This document shows, piece by piece, positions 45,080-57,314 of a DNA stretch of 64,000 nt. The DNA lies in the NCBI GenBank assembly GCA_036023115.1, contig JAYKKT010000079.1, positions 13,569,501-13,633,500 on the forward strand, written 5' to 3'. The translations under genes were made by a program, and so were the position numbers. The stretch comes from Brasenia schreberi. Its lineage: Eukaryota > Streptophyta > Magnoliopsida > Nymphaeales > Cabombaceae. Below the pieces are notes generated by a model that was not told the DNA's origin, searched no databases, and saw nothing but the letters and a program-made list of their open reading frames with translations. The first letter of the stretch is position 1. Every line of letters starts with the position of its first letter.

Positions 45080-45535
45080 CTATAACTTGAATCATTTTAC
45101 TAAAGAATGCAGCAAACCAAATATTATTCATCATCGTTTCCTTACTCATAGAACAACTTATAAGCTAATTAGAGTGAGACCAGCTGGATATTAATAAGTT
45201 GTCAAGCGAAAAAGGTATTGTGCTTGAAACTTTACGTAGTTCGCTAATGAACAAGGTTGCATTATCATGAGCTAATTAAGGTTGATTTTGCCATTGGTTA
45301 TAGCTAAAAAATTTAGTATTGCTGGTCGATTCAACAAGGAATAAAAGAAAAGTTGTTTTGCTAATTAATAGCCCAATGTTGTATAATTAACAAAGTAATC
45401 TGATTAAGTCATCGTTAATATAAAGAAAAGTCAGCGCATACATTTATGATATGTGTATGAGATGGTTAACCCCAACCGATAATTTTAAGAGGCAACCTTA
45501 GTTTGGTAGATGATGCCAACCATGCTTATGGAACC
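45080..45535. repeat. Third, diverged copy of the PG 5' flank
   Basis: Matches 43780-44030 and 56610-56850 in order and orientation (shared TTGATTTTGCCATTGGTT, TTGCTGGTCGATTC, AGCCCAATGTTGTA). No PG exon is attached to it in this window. Confidence 0.7.
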
Positions 45536-45603
45536 ATACTTTGTGAGAGCCCTTTGTTGCAAAACACAAACATGAATACAAGTGTGCATTGTATTTACGT
45601 GTG

Positions 45604-47985
45604 TGTAAACACTCAAAAATTATTGTAAATAAAATTTTCTCTAAATACAAATTTTTCCAATTTCAAGCCTTTTCAAAATCGCGTTGTTTTCAAAATTATT
45701 TCAAAAGAGTCATTTAAAAATTTTGTGATTTTCCAAACATACTTTCCAAAAAGAAAAATAGTTTGAAATCTTGAAATCCAATCCAAGACCGAATCAAGCG
45801 GAGATTTTCCAGAATAAGAAAGAAGTGATTCACCCGGAAGGATAGAGATGCACATCGAGGATATGCAGCACCCCCAAATGCAATTGGAACAAGTCGAGTT
45901 CAAGATAGGCTACAAAGCAAGCCCAACTCGAGTTAAGTTCAAGATAAGCTTCGCACAAAAGCAAACTCAACTCAAGTCAAGTTCAAGATGGGTGGCATGT
46001 GCAACTAGCTCATACAAAGTCACATTGGACACATGACCCGAGCCCTGAATTCAAGTCAATAAAGGGCTTCATCAAAGGAGCCCAATGCAAATTGAATCGA
46101 AGTAGCCAAGGGCTCCACCAAAGTAGCTAAGTGCTGCACCAAATGAGCCAAGAGTTGCACCAAAGGAGGCGGACTGCACCTAGACTCAAGGCCAACCACA
46201 ACGTGGGACCAGCTACACCAAGGGCAAGTTTGACTATGATCGGGGGGACCACCCATGTGCCTCATGTGACCAGCAACAATGACTTAGATTGGGTCAAGTT
46301 TGGGCTAAACAAGAACCAGCCCTAAATCCATAGAAGGCTCTAGGGAGATGCCAAGGAATATTCCCTTCCTAGAGACTTCCAAAGAACTCTATAAATTCAG
46401 CCCATGGGTTGGGTTCTGAGGGAGAAAACATTTGAGAGAAAAATTCCAGCAAAGAAAGCAGAAGGAGAGAGAGAGGGGAGAGAGAGAAGAAGGAGGAGCC
46501 ACCATCCCAAGGCAAGAAGATTGCCCGCCCTTCCAAGCCCCATTACGGTCGGTCAGGTCCTCTCTTGTCATTTCTCTTTTCCCATTTCAATTCAATTCAA
46601 TTTCAAGTGTAATATTTAAGAGCATTTGTCTCCAAATCATTATAATAACTAAGAAGTGCTGCAAATTCATGCCATGGATCATTGATAAGAGGATCCCTAA
46701 CTTATTTGCGTACTCATATGCTCTCTCATCTCCTCTATGCTTAATGATATTATCATCTCTTCTCCCCTTTCTTAATTATTGAACTTCTTCCAAATTAAAT
46801 CACGAAGCAACATAAGAGATATTAGTATAAAAGTTTTACATGCAATGATATGAGTACGCAAATCACTCTTGTGGTAGATTAACTATCTATAAGATTGTGT
46901 AGGGGAGATCAAGGGGTTATGATCGCATATATATCCAAGAGAGCTATCCTACTCGAGAGAGATACCCCAGGATTTTATATGAAGATGAGATACCTCCCTA
47001 AATAGACACAAGTCTTAAATTTCTTTGGATGATTATTAACACATTAAGGATCAAACAGAATACATCATTAGTTTCTAAAAAGAAAACTTTGATTTCAACA
47101 TCTTGCATATATCTAACACCCGAATTTTCTAGCCTTTGTATTTGATAAAAAAATTATGAAAATCAGTTCGAACCTTGCACACATATTGGCTGACATCAAA
47201 TAAAATTTTCAAGAATTTTACAGATGAGTAAGGTCGAAAATAAAATAATTAAAAACCCAACTTAACTCGAGATAGAACTTGTTTGTACCAAAAATCCCAC
47301 AACAGATCCTAGATAAAACTCCTACAATTCTATCCATAGAGACCCAAAAATCATAAAAACAATTTTGTTAGAAAACTGATTTCTATAGATTTCTATGAAT
47401 TTCATAAAAATATAAATCCCATGCATAGAGCTAAAGGTGTTTTACTGAGCCTCTATATTTTTGTCATAAAGTGTGTTCTGAATTTCAAGGTTGAAAACTT
47501 TCTAAATTTAATTCTAATCATCCCAAGAGTCAAAAATTCAAACAAAAATACCCAAATAAACTTTATATCTAGGTATTGCTTAGGTAAAATTTTCAAAATT
47601 TGTGGATTCCTAGAAAACTACAAAAAATTATAAACATCAGCTGCTTGAAAAAAAACTGATTTTGTTTTTCATAACAGAAATTAATTTCGCCAAGTGAATG
47701 ACAAACTAGTTTTGGAAAATCCATTTTGATTGAAACTTATTTTAAAGAAATCCTATATCACAAATTACTCTTTCTAAGCATCTAGACTGACCCTTGAATG
47801 CCGGTTCAAAAAGGCATACGACGATAAGGATTCACTTTCTATAATCACCAAAAAGTTAGAAAATCATCTTTCCAAGTTTGAGTAAATTTGTTGGCACGCT
47901 CATGCATTGAGGTGTCGAGTAAGACCTTATGCTCTACGAGTCGGATTTCCAAAATACCTTTAAAATCATTTTAGCAAATACGAGA
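45604..47985 (+). repeat. 5' LTR of second gypsy element
   Basis: It starts TGTAAACACTC. TATAAATT lies at 46390-46397 with a (GA)-rich leader to about 46490. Its end region (about 47760-47920) matches the end of the solo LTR: CTGACCCTTGA, CGGTTCAAAAAGGC and TTGGCACGCTC blocks. The 3' boundary near 47985 is approximate, and no clear primer site is seen. Short frames (46389-46782) are LTR leader sequence, not genes. Confidence 0.7.
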
Positions 47986-49735
47986 GGACAAAATTGCCTC
48001 ACTCAAAATGGAGTTGAGAGAGCTAAGAATTGAGAAAGAGATCGACGCTTTAAGCCAGGAAGCTGATGCGGTCAAATCGTGCTTCACACATTACACACGA
48101 AAACCAAGACCGACCTCCAAGTTTGAGGATGAGGAACCAGATCACGATTCCTTTACTATCAAAGATAGAAGGTCCCTTCAATAATTATTGAAAGACCAAT
48201 TTAAAGAAAAAAGGGTCTACTCGCTATTAGATTTTCTACCATCCGATTACCAAACCAATAGCCATGATGAAGTTCTAAGCTTCTATCGGTATGATGGTAA
48301 TGGGGATCCTAAATCTCACTTACAACTCTTTTCTTAAAGAGTATACAAGAGGAAGGACTCTTCTAAATGGATTTATTGGTTCCCCTACTCACTCAAAGGG
48401 AGTACGTCCAAGTGGTTACCTTTGAAGATTTAGCGAATTATTTTATATAAAGATTTTTCATTATGTTGAAGTCACACCAACTTTCAATACCTTCAGAGAT
48501 ACCAAACAAACTAATGAAGACGCACACACCTTCATTGTGAGGAATAGGTTGTTATTGAGCCAAGTCAAAGATCCCATTTTCGAAGGTTGTATCATCATGC
48601 TTATCTTGGAAAATTTCAAAAATAATTTAAAAGCACTCCCCTCCCACCATGAGATCAGTATTTTTCAAAAACTTAGTGAAAATGCACAAATTTGAAAAAG
48701 AGAGTATACGAAGATCTATGGAAGGGAAAAAACTTTTCAAAACCAAAACCCGAAGCGTATGGGTCACACGCCTAAACTCAAAAGGTGGCCAATATGAGAG
48801 TAGAGCCTTCCTCGTCCGAACCTTCAAAACCTTCCAGGCCAAAACCAAAACCTTCTCTTCAAAAAATGAAAAAAATGAAAAAAGGTATGAAAACCAAAAA
48901 AGTGAGTACACGAGTCTAGGACAACCGCTCACAGAAGTCCAAGACATTTCGCTTGTGCAAGGCTTGGTGAGCCTACCTTTGATTCCCAAAGGAGCACCCC
49001 CTAAGGGAAGATTTTTAGACGAGTTTTACAAGTATTCATAGAGTACGGTAAGCTCCACATCTTGGAAGAACCGGAGCCTACTCAAGCAATATTCAAAGAA
49101 TCCTTTCCAAACCATGCAAGTACAAGTGAGAAAGCCAAAGAGGTATGTCTATCAACAAAAAACTCTCATGGGAATGCTATCAACACGTGTTATGATCATG
49201 CATTGTATACGGTTTACACTACTTACTACACATCACATCTCTCCCTCGTAATTCTAAAAAAAGTCAAGCAAGTAGTGATCCGAGGAGCGCTTAGAGTCCC
49301 ACCCCCGATTAAAGCCTCAACAGGAAATCGTGGTGTACCAAAATACTAAAATAGACTCCAATTAGGATCGAACCATAGAAAAAGTGTTAAAGAGGTTACT
49401 AGGTTCGGAAGGATCTATCAACCCCCACACTTAGGAAAACAAACAAGCAAGGAGGTGGTCATTTTGCAAGGCCCCCAAAAAGCATGCATTCCAAATTATT
49501 CCCATGGCATGGACAAAGGTAAAGATGTTGTATTACCCCAATACGATATAGAAAAACATTTGGTTAAACTCGCAATAAAAATGTCTATTTTAGAGTTGAT
49601 CCAAACCTCACCTACACATAGATAAGTCTTAGAGGGAATTCTATAGAAAATAAAGGTTAACACGTCCATAATCCCGAGTACTGATCCTTCTTGGTCTCTC
49701 CCATTTTTTCCCAAACTCCAATTATATTTTCAAAG
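47986..49735 (+). pseudogene. Second gypsy element: gag
   Basis: Gag-like FYRYDGNGDPKSHLQLF at about 48275-48325, followed by stops. A better-kept part (48649-49041) ends PKGAPPKGRFLDEFYKYS, the region that leads into the gag zinc finger in this group. A further fragment (49062-49349) contains IRGALRVPPPIKAS. Frames change repeatedly. Confidence 0.65.
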
Positions 49736-50110
49736 GATGATTTGAGTAGACCCGTTACAACCCACAACCATGCCTTACACATAAAGGTGGTATTAAATCA
49801 CCACACTCTTGGAAAGTGCTTGGTTAATGAGGGAGAGGTCTAAACATCCTTCCTTTACATGTAACATTCCAAATTGGAGTTCCCAAAGCAAGGTTTGAAC
49901 CAAGTCCAATTGTTATCACCAGGTATGATGGCAATTCCTCCATTCACTAGGGTTGTTCGAACTCCCCATGAAAATCAGACTTATTACACATGTAGAGTTG
50001 TTTTATGTCCTAGATATCAACCCTCATTACAACTTATTGTTGGAGAGCCCTTGGATACATTCACTGCGGGCCATTCCCACAACCTTCCATAGATGCATCA
50101 AAAACATTTA
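49736..50110 (+). pseudogene. Second gypsy element: protease
   Basis: Homologous to 190-540: VVLNHHTLGKCLVNEGE at about 49795-49840, where Asn (AAT) replaces the catalytic Asp, then a stop. LIVGEPLD near 50035 corresponds to the LLLGRPW block of element 1. Inactive. Confidence 0.7.
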
Positions 50111-50589
50111 GAAAATTTTCAATAGCCAAAAATGATAAAAAAAATTAAAAATACCAAAAAGAAAGTCTTTTACATTTCCTCTCTAAGAGTTAGTCTTAAA
50201 AACACCAAAAAATTTGAGAAAACCAAAGAAATTAACAAAAATTTGAAAAACAAAAATCCCAAAAAATAGGTTTTCAAAATCATGTACAAATCAAAAACTC
50301 GATTTTGCAAAAGCCTTTGTATATTCTCAATCCAAAGTCATGTTCTTCTCTTGTCAATAATTCTTCCTAAGAAACCAAATCACTTAAGAGTGAACAAAGC
50401 AAGGAATTAGATCCCCTCTTCCATGAGGATGATCAAACTTTCGAGCTTTCCGAATTCCATAGAATCCTTGACTTTGAAAAACCTTCAAGTTCTTTGAGAA
50501 GGGACTTTTTAGAGATTAACCTAGGAACTAAGTCTAACCCAAGTGTGTCAAAATAGGAATTTGTTTGCATGAATTAGAAAGGGCATTAT
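50111..50589. other. A-rich spacer before RT in second gypsy element
   Basis: Corresponds to 1103-1600 of element 1, A-rich with AAAAACACC-like runs and many stops. No motif seen. Confidence 0.5.
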
Positions 50590-51765
50590 TCATAACATTT
50601 ATCAAATCATAAATGGATGTATTTGCAAGGACATATGAAGACATGCCCGGATTAGACCCTAGGATAGTGGAACATTGTCTACCTTTAAACCCCAAATGTC
50701 AAACTTGTGAAACAAAAACTTAGAAAAATCTACCCTAATGTCCATCTCCAAGTTAAAGAGGATTTAGAGGATTTTTTAAAGGTTAGTTATATCAAACCCA
50801 TTGTTTATTCCGATTAGCTTTCAAACATCATTGTTATTTGAAAATCAAATAGAAAAATTAGGATTTACATTGATTTTAGGAATTTAAATAAAGTCACTCT
50901 AAAAGACAATTTTTCGCTACCCAATATCGATTTGATAGTGGGTAGCACCGCAGATCATGAAATATTTTCTTTTATGGATGGCTATTCAAGTTACAACCAA
51001 ATCAAGTTCTCATATCCACTAAAAGAGAGAAATCTCAATGTCATTTCACTTAGATTTTCCTTGCTCCAATAATGTGGTTGAATATTTGGCACTCATACAA
51101 GGCCTAAAAATTTTGCAAAAACTAGGGACATCATACATTGAAGTCTTCTGAGATTCCATGCTTGTTATAAACCATGTTTTGAAATTTTAGCAAGTCAAAA
51201 ATAAAAAATTGATTTTGTACCATGAGTTGACCATCAAATTGATCAATTCATTCAAATCATGTACACACACATTTGTAGAGAGGATAATACTATGACTGAT
51301 TCTCTCTCCTCTCTAGGATCATCTCTAAGGATCAATCCCACCTTAGGTGCTCAATCCCTAGAGATCCTACATCTACCCATTCCTTCAATCTAAGATTTTG
51401 AGATTTACCAAAATGACCAAAATCAAGAAGAAACTCCTTGGTTTCATGACATTAAAAACTTTTTAGAAAATGAAGTATTTCCTAAATCTGTTTTTTTTTA
51501 AGATAAAACTTCTATTCGAAAAATTTCAACATGATATGTTGTTTTGGGAGGGATTTTGTACAAAAAATTTTCTTGGGTTTCTTGTTGCGATGTGTTAACT
51601 ACTATGAGGCTAGAACCATCTTACATGAGTTTCACATTGGGGAATGTAGAGGTCATGTCAATTCAAACATGATGGCTATGAAAATACTTAGGGCAGGTTA
51701 ATTTTAGTCCATCCTCAAGCAAGATTATCATGACCATGTTAGAAAGTGTCATCAATGTCCATATA
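50590..51765 (+). pseudogene. Second gypsy element: partial RT joined to second RNase H and integrase finger
   Basis: RT up to the FMDGYSSYNQI block (about 50985-51005), then a jump to second-RNase-H sequence (CSNNVVEYLALIQGLK at about 51065-51120) and the integrase HHCC finger (HVNSNMMAMKILRAG at about 51655-51700; RKCHQC to 51760). The part of RT with YVDD, the first RNase H and the start of the second are missing. Stops throughout. Confidence 0.75.
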
Positions 51766-52900
51766 AAACCCATTGCTTATTCCGATTAGCTTTCAAACAT
51801 AGTTGTTCGAAAATACAATGACAAAATTAGTATTTGCATTGATTTTAGAAATTTGAACAAAGTCATAACAAAAGATCATTTTTCACTACTCCATGCTGAT
51901 TTGATAGTGGATAGCACATCTGATCATGAAATGTTTTCTTTTACATATTTTTTTTCAGGTTACAACCAAATCAAATTGGCTTCAAAAGATCAACGCAAAA
52001 CCACTTTTACCACACCTTGGAGCACATACTGCTATACTATTATGTCTTTTGGTTTGAAAAATACTGTGTCACTTACCAAAGAGCCATAATGACTATTTTT
52101 CATGACCAAATTCATGAACTTTTGAAAGTGTATGTTGATGATCTTTTGGCAAAATCAAAAACCTATTGCACTCATATAAAATCTTTGCAAAAAACTTTTG
52201 AAAGACTTAGGCTTTATAAAGTGAAACTAAACCCTTAAAATGTGTTTTTAGAGTAGAGACGGGAAAGCTTTTAGGGTTTAAGGTTAGCCAAGGGGGAATA
52301 GAGGTTGACTTCCTCTAAGTGTCGAGCCATCATAGGCATGCCTCTACCCTCCAATTTAACCCAAGTTTGAAGCCTCCAAGATACTAGACGATTCATCTCT
52401 AATTTGGTAACAAGATGTGAACCCTTTAATAAACTCTTAAAAATCTTTTGAAAGATTGAAAATATATTTAATAAATCCTCCAATTTTAAAACCTCTAAAG
52501 GCAGGAAAACCTTTTCTTTTATATCTTTTCATTCATGAAAAAGCATTGGGTGCTTTACTGGCTCAATATGAAGATGATAATAGCCTTAAGGAGTGTCATT
52601 TACTACATTTCAAAATCTCTCTTGGCATGTAAAAGAAATTATAAAGCCATGGAGAAAACGTGCTTAGAATTTGTATGGGCATGTCAAAAGTTTAGACATT
52701 ATTTCTTGAACCATGAGATTTGGATAGTGTGTAAACTTGATCCTATTAAGCACCTTTTCAAAAAACCTATCCTAACAGGTAGGCTAGGTAAATGGAAACT
52801 TCTTTTGATAGAATATGATTTAAAGTTTCATCATCAAACTTCCATCAATGATCAAGCTCTTAATCTTCCATCAAGGGCAAAAGAGCATGGAGGCCATCCT
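51766..52900 (+). pseudogene. Second gypsy element: repeated RT and first RNase H
   Basis: RT starts again at the same place as 50790 (PIAYSD block). It continues through ICIDFRNLNKV, the MSFGLKNT block and YVDDLLAKSK at about 52128-52160, then RNase H (YISKSLLACKRNYKAMEKTC, HLFKKPI) to about 52860. The integrase core and 3' LTR are absent. The order RT-RNaseH-IN finger-RT-RNase H means two partial copies lie head to tail. Confidence 0.78.
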
Positions 52901-55030
52901 ACTGGGGTAGCTAGCCTTCATGGGATCTCACCAAGCTCCCAAAATGGTTTGTAGAGGTCTCTAAACACACTTCATTCTAAATTACAATCATACCTGATTT
53001 GTAAAAAATAAAACAAATAATTAGCTTTACAATAATTCACTTACCTTTTAATTATACCTCCTAGATATTCTCTTGCGTGGAGAGGAATCAAAGCTCACGT
53101 AGTTCTATAACCTTTGGGAGAGAATAACGTATTTGAAGTGATGTACTATGAACTTAATCATCATTATGGCTCAATGCTTATATTGTATGAGTGGCAGTCA
53201 TACATGTGTTGGGCTCAAACAAATTTGGCTGTGAAAAATGATGGTATATAAACTCTGTTAGAAAACTAACATTTCCTTTTATTTACATAAGTAAATTAAT
53301 TGTTTTCTTTACATTTTTAATATAATTTAGAATTTTCATTTAGTTTGGTTCGATTTTGACTTGAGTCAACAGTCTAACCACTTGACTTCACTCAAGTTTT
53401 GATCAAGCTCGGTTCGACCGACTTGACCCTAACCAAGTGACTCAACCTTGATCCAAGATAGCTCCAATCTTACTCAATCCACATTAGTCAAAATTAAGTT
53501 CAGCCTCTTTGGTCCCAAATTTGAATTAATCCTATTTGAGGTATTTAGCTTAGTCGACCCACCTAGAACACCCAGCATTGATCCTTGCTCTTGTCACCGT
53601 GATACCTATTTTGACTTAACCTATTTAATCCAAGACTCAAGGCTTGACTCAACCCTCCACCAAATGAATATGTTATATTAGGGCTGAATCTGTTCAAAGC
53701 CAACAAATATTCAGATGTCCCCCCAAGATTCACACAAATGGGTACTTGATCCAACCACAAAACTAAATGAAGACCCACTTATTGCTGGAAATTTCAAAGA
53801 TAAAGTTGCTCAAGGTCATCTCAATATATTTTTGTAATTTGTTTTCATTTGATTATGTCTTTTTGGACTATAAAGAAAAATTTAAATAGGACTCAAGTCC
53901 TCCTTGTGATCGACTCACATACTCAACATTTGAATTCAAAATGGGACCCGATCAAGTCCACCAAATTTGGATTTGATCCATGTTGCAAAAACCCAAGCTC
54001 CATCCACCAAAAGCCAAAACCCATTCTCTTACCCACACCCAATTCATTCCACCTAGACCCAATCCAAAACTCAATCCTACTTGCCTCACCCAAAACCAAG
54101 GAACATAAGGAGCAAATCTCACTTTACAAGGCTCACCAAGCATGTTATTTATTAAATTCTAATTTTTTCAAAGAGAGCAATTTCGTTCTGCAGGAGATCG
54201 ACCCTCTCTCGGTAGATTAAGAAAACTTCGGTGAAAAAACTCAATCAAGCCCATGCCATACAACAAGAGGGGAGCGTTAGGAGGTATTCCACTTTTCAAG
54301 TTTACTTTTTAATTACTTCAACTTTTCCTTTCTCCTATTAAGGGGATCGTATCACGGATCTAGGTTCTATGTGACCGAAAATTTGCGTACACTCTAGCAT
54401 CTCAAAATTTGTCCAATCAATCCAACTTAAACCAAATCAAATTAGCCTAACCCAAGACCAGTCTTAGTTCACATTTTCTTCAATTATACAAAAATTTTAT
54501 ATCCAATTTTCCAATCAAATTGTTAGCACAAAGGCTGACTCTTGTTTAGTCAACCAAGAAGACTTGTAAAAATAAATAAAGGGAGCCTATAACACATAAA
54601 AACTAATGAGAACCAAGTTCACATGAACTCAACTCTTAATTTGTTCTGTTTTTTGAAGTAGGTTATAATTGTGAATCCTGAGTCCGCATAACCAAAACGT
54701 TTGCATAGAAGTAGTCTCAGCTTTTAGTTTTTCGAACATTATTTTGATTTTGAAATTTGACCGCCTTTGTTGAGCAAGCCAAAATTTAGTATGAATCTAC
54801 TCCAAATACGATTTCCCAGTAGTTTACAAACTTGGAGAATGTCCTCACATCAAATGCTCCCCTTTCGCGTAGTTGTCTTTTGACCATATGTAAGGAGCAC
54901 TTAAAGTTAGAAGAGAACCAACTTCTACCTAGGGTTTCCCGGAGGAGAGTTCAAGGAGAACGAGAATTAATTTACAATGAAGTAAGTTATTGAATCGTAA
55001 GGATTGCTAAGTAGATGTTATTACAAATCC
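52901..55030. other. Unassigned stretch after second gypsy element
   Basis: Pyrimidine-rich DNA (53400-54100) with many CTCAA/CCAAA-like words. The frame 53849-54220 has no motif I recognise; its end (EIDPLSVD) resembles LTR/UTR-encoded chance frames. No LTR terminal sequence was found, so membership of the gypsy element is unproven. Confidence 0.45.
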
Positions 55031-55111
55031 AATACAAACAAATACCTATTTCCTTTAGTTCTATCATTTTATTTCATTACAGAAGAATCAATCAAATAAC
55101 ACGAGCAGAGA

Positions 55112-56093
55112 TCAAATGTTGCTGGTGGAGAAACCCAAGAGCTTGCGGTTCGAGCTACCCAATGATCGGAGGCAGCTGGGTCGTGGAACCACGGTGCCAC
55201 TAACACTCCCACATGCGTGCTCGCACGATGACATTGCAGGTTGGCCATTGTATGTGAGCTGCACGTTGGACATCTTGATGCCTTGGCACGGTACGGTGGC
55301 GCTGCATGCAAAATCTATAGCCACTTCAGACGCCGAGGTGCCCTTGATGTTGTTATAAGTCACTTGTGAGATCTTGGCCCCAGAATTCTGCAAAGTGGAC
55401 ATGAATGATAAATATTGTCAACTCAAAGTTGCACTAATTACTATGTTTCTAGGTTCTTATGCTTTCAACAATAATTAGTGTAATCGTATCAACGAAATAA
55501 GCAGTAAAGACCTGGCTCGGGCACCCATTCACATTGCTATCACAGTACTGCTGGTTTATGATAATGGGGTTCTTCACATTATTCATGGTGACTCCATCAA
55601 ATACAATCCCTTTGAAAAAACCATTGCTGCTCCTTGCCCAAGACTTTATCCTTAATCCATTGGTAGAACCCGTGAAAATTGTGTTCTTCACAGTGACGTT
55701 TTGCACCCCTGCTTCATTAGCGTCCTTTCCTAGGCTTCCAATACTGCATGCAATCACCATGTTGAGATAAAGTCAGATGATATTCCATAAAACATGGATA
55801 TTTGTACTATATACAATAAAGCGTATTCTAATTGATATACTTGGGTCGTGCTACACCTTATTCCATGGCCAGGTCCACAAGTGACCTTCTGTATCCACAA
55901 ATTTTGGGTCCCCGGACCAACAGAGATGCAATCATCTCCAGTCTTGATATCAGTGATTGGTCACGCCGGTAGATTGCTCCACGTGGATTCCGTCCGTGTT
56001 TGGGCTTGTGCCTGAGGACTGAATCGTAAGGCCATCTACTTGGATGTTGTTGCAGTGTTCGATGGCAATGGCTTGAATGACACTGTTAGCCAT
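55112..56093 (-). pseudogene. Polygalacturonase pseudogene 6 (exon 1 / exon 2 deletion)
   Basis: The ATG at 56093 (MANSVIQA) is joined after eight codons directly to exon 2 (IEHCNNIQVDGLTIQ), losing nearly all of exon 1 and intron 1. A 4-base loss near 55955 then breaks the frame inside the STGVTI block. The rest is well kept: GDDC, GPGHGI, intron 2, exon 3 (55740 to about 55515) with RIKSWARSSNGF and NPIIINQQYCD, and exon 4 (55387-55112) with an unshifted tail ending SNRKLLGFSTSNI. That tail is the best guide to the ancestral C-terminus of the family. Confidence 0.9.
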
Positions 56094-57190
56094 GACAAGG
56101 AGGATATATTGTAGCTATTTTCCTGGTTAACTGAATGGAGATGGAAGATTTAGTTTAGGGTGCAGTAATGATGAAAGACTTCATCGTTTCGATCTATATC
56201 CTTTGTAAAGGCTGTGATGGTGGTGGATTGGGAATGATATATTAATCATGGGTCCAAAACAAACAAAACTTGTTTGATGTGGAATTGACAAGCAGTGTTG
56301 TTTTCCAGCGTAAATTCTACGTTGAACATTTAAGTTAGATAATCTATTAGAAAATCCAAATAGAATTGAGACTCCATTTTATAGTCTTGATTGTAACTAC
56401 ATTGACTAAACAATGCAGCAAATCGAGATCGTACATAAGAGGAATCTGCTTACAATGCAAGATGTTCTTGATCCATATGTTATTCATCTATATTTCCTTA
56501 CTCGTAAAACAACTGATAAACTAAGCAGAATGGGGTCACCTGCCGTGCACGGGCAGTGGGAGCAGCTGAATCATTCCGAAAAGGTACTCCGTTTGAAACA
56601 TTACTTAGCTGGCTAATAAACAAAGTTGGGTTCTCATGGGCTAATTAAGTTTGATTTTGCCATTGGTTGTAGAAGAAAATTTAATATTGCTGGTCGATTC
56701 GACATGGAATAAGAAGAAAATTTTAATGTTGTACGATTAACAACGTAATCTGATAAAGTCGTTCATTAATAGAAAGAAAAGTCGGCGTTTGGTGGTTAAC
56801 ATCACTAGACAATTTTGAAGGGACTAGAGCTATGATGCCAGCCATGCTTATCGAACTAGAGCTGCAGTATTTTGGGGCCAGCTTAGCTTAGCTATGTACG
56901 CTGAGGAAAATGGGGCTGTGAGGACTGGGGGAAATGCCAGCCATGGCCTTCAAGATCAAGCACACCAGGTTAAAAGGGTCCTTTAGGAAAATAGGGGCTC
57001 ACATTTTTCAGCCTAATCCCCGAGAGAGATAACATAGTCTATCCACACAACTCATGAATGCATAAATCCAATTTATCATCTCAACCATTCGATACATAGA
57101 GAGAGAATATTCCATGTGCATATCTTATCCATACTCAAATCCACTCTATCATGTCAAATGTTCCATTGTTGAGATAAAGAGTTAGGGATA
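56094..57190 (-). other. 5' flank of PG pseudogene 6
   Basis: Duplicate of the flank at 37638-37713 plus 42435-44240, without the copia element and without the 834-bp block. A single ATGAT at about 56169-56173 marks the empty copia site. The TATA-containing part seen at 42500-42540 is deleted here (near 56235). No gene seen. Confidence 0.75.
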
Positions 57191-57314
57191 AAGAGCACAC
57201 AACTCAAGCTGAACTTGGCTTGATTGCACCCCTACAAACCAAGCCAAGCCACGAGGGCAATGAGTGGTTGGTTGCTTCAATGGCTTATGGTCTTTTAAAA
57301 TCTAGTTCTTTGTA
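57191..57314. other. Short unassigned interval
   Basis: Separates the PG flank from the LINE; nothing recognised. Confidence 0.4.

Noticed and set aside
53849..54220. 123-codon frame as a host gene
   Set aside because: No motif, no splice or start context, and pyrimidine-rich composition typical of the surrounding non-coding stretch.
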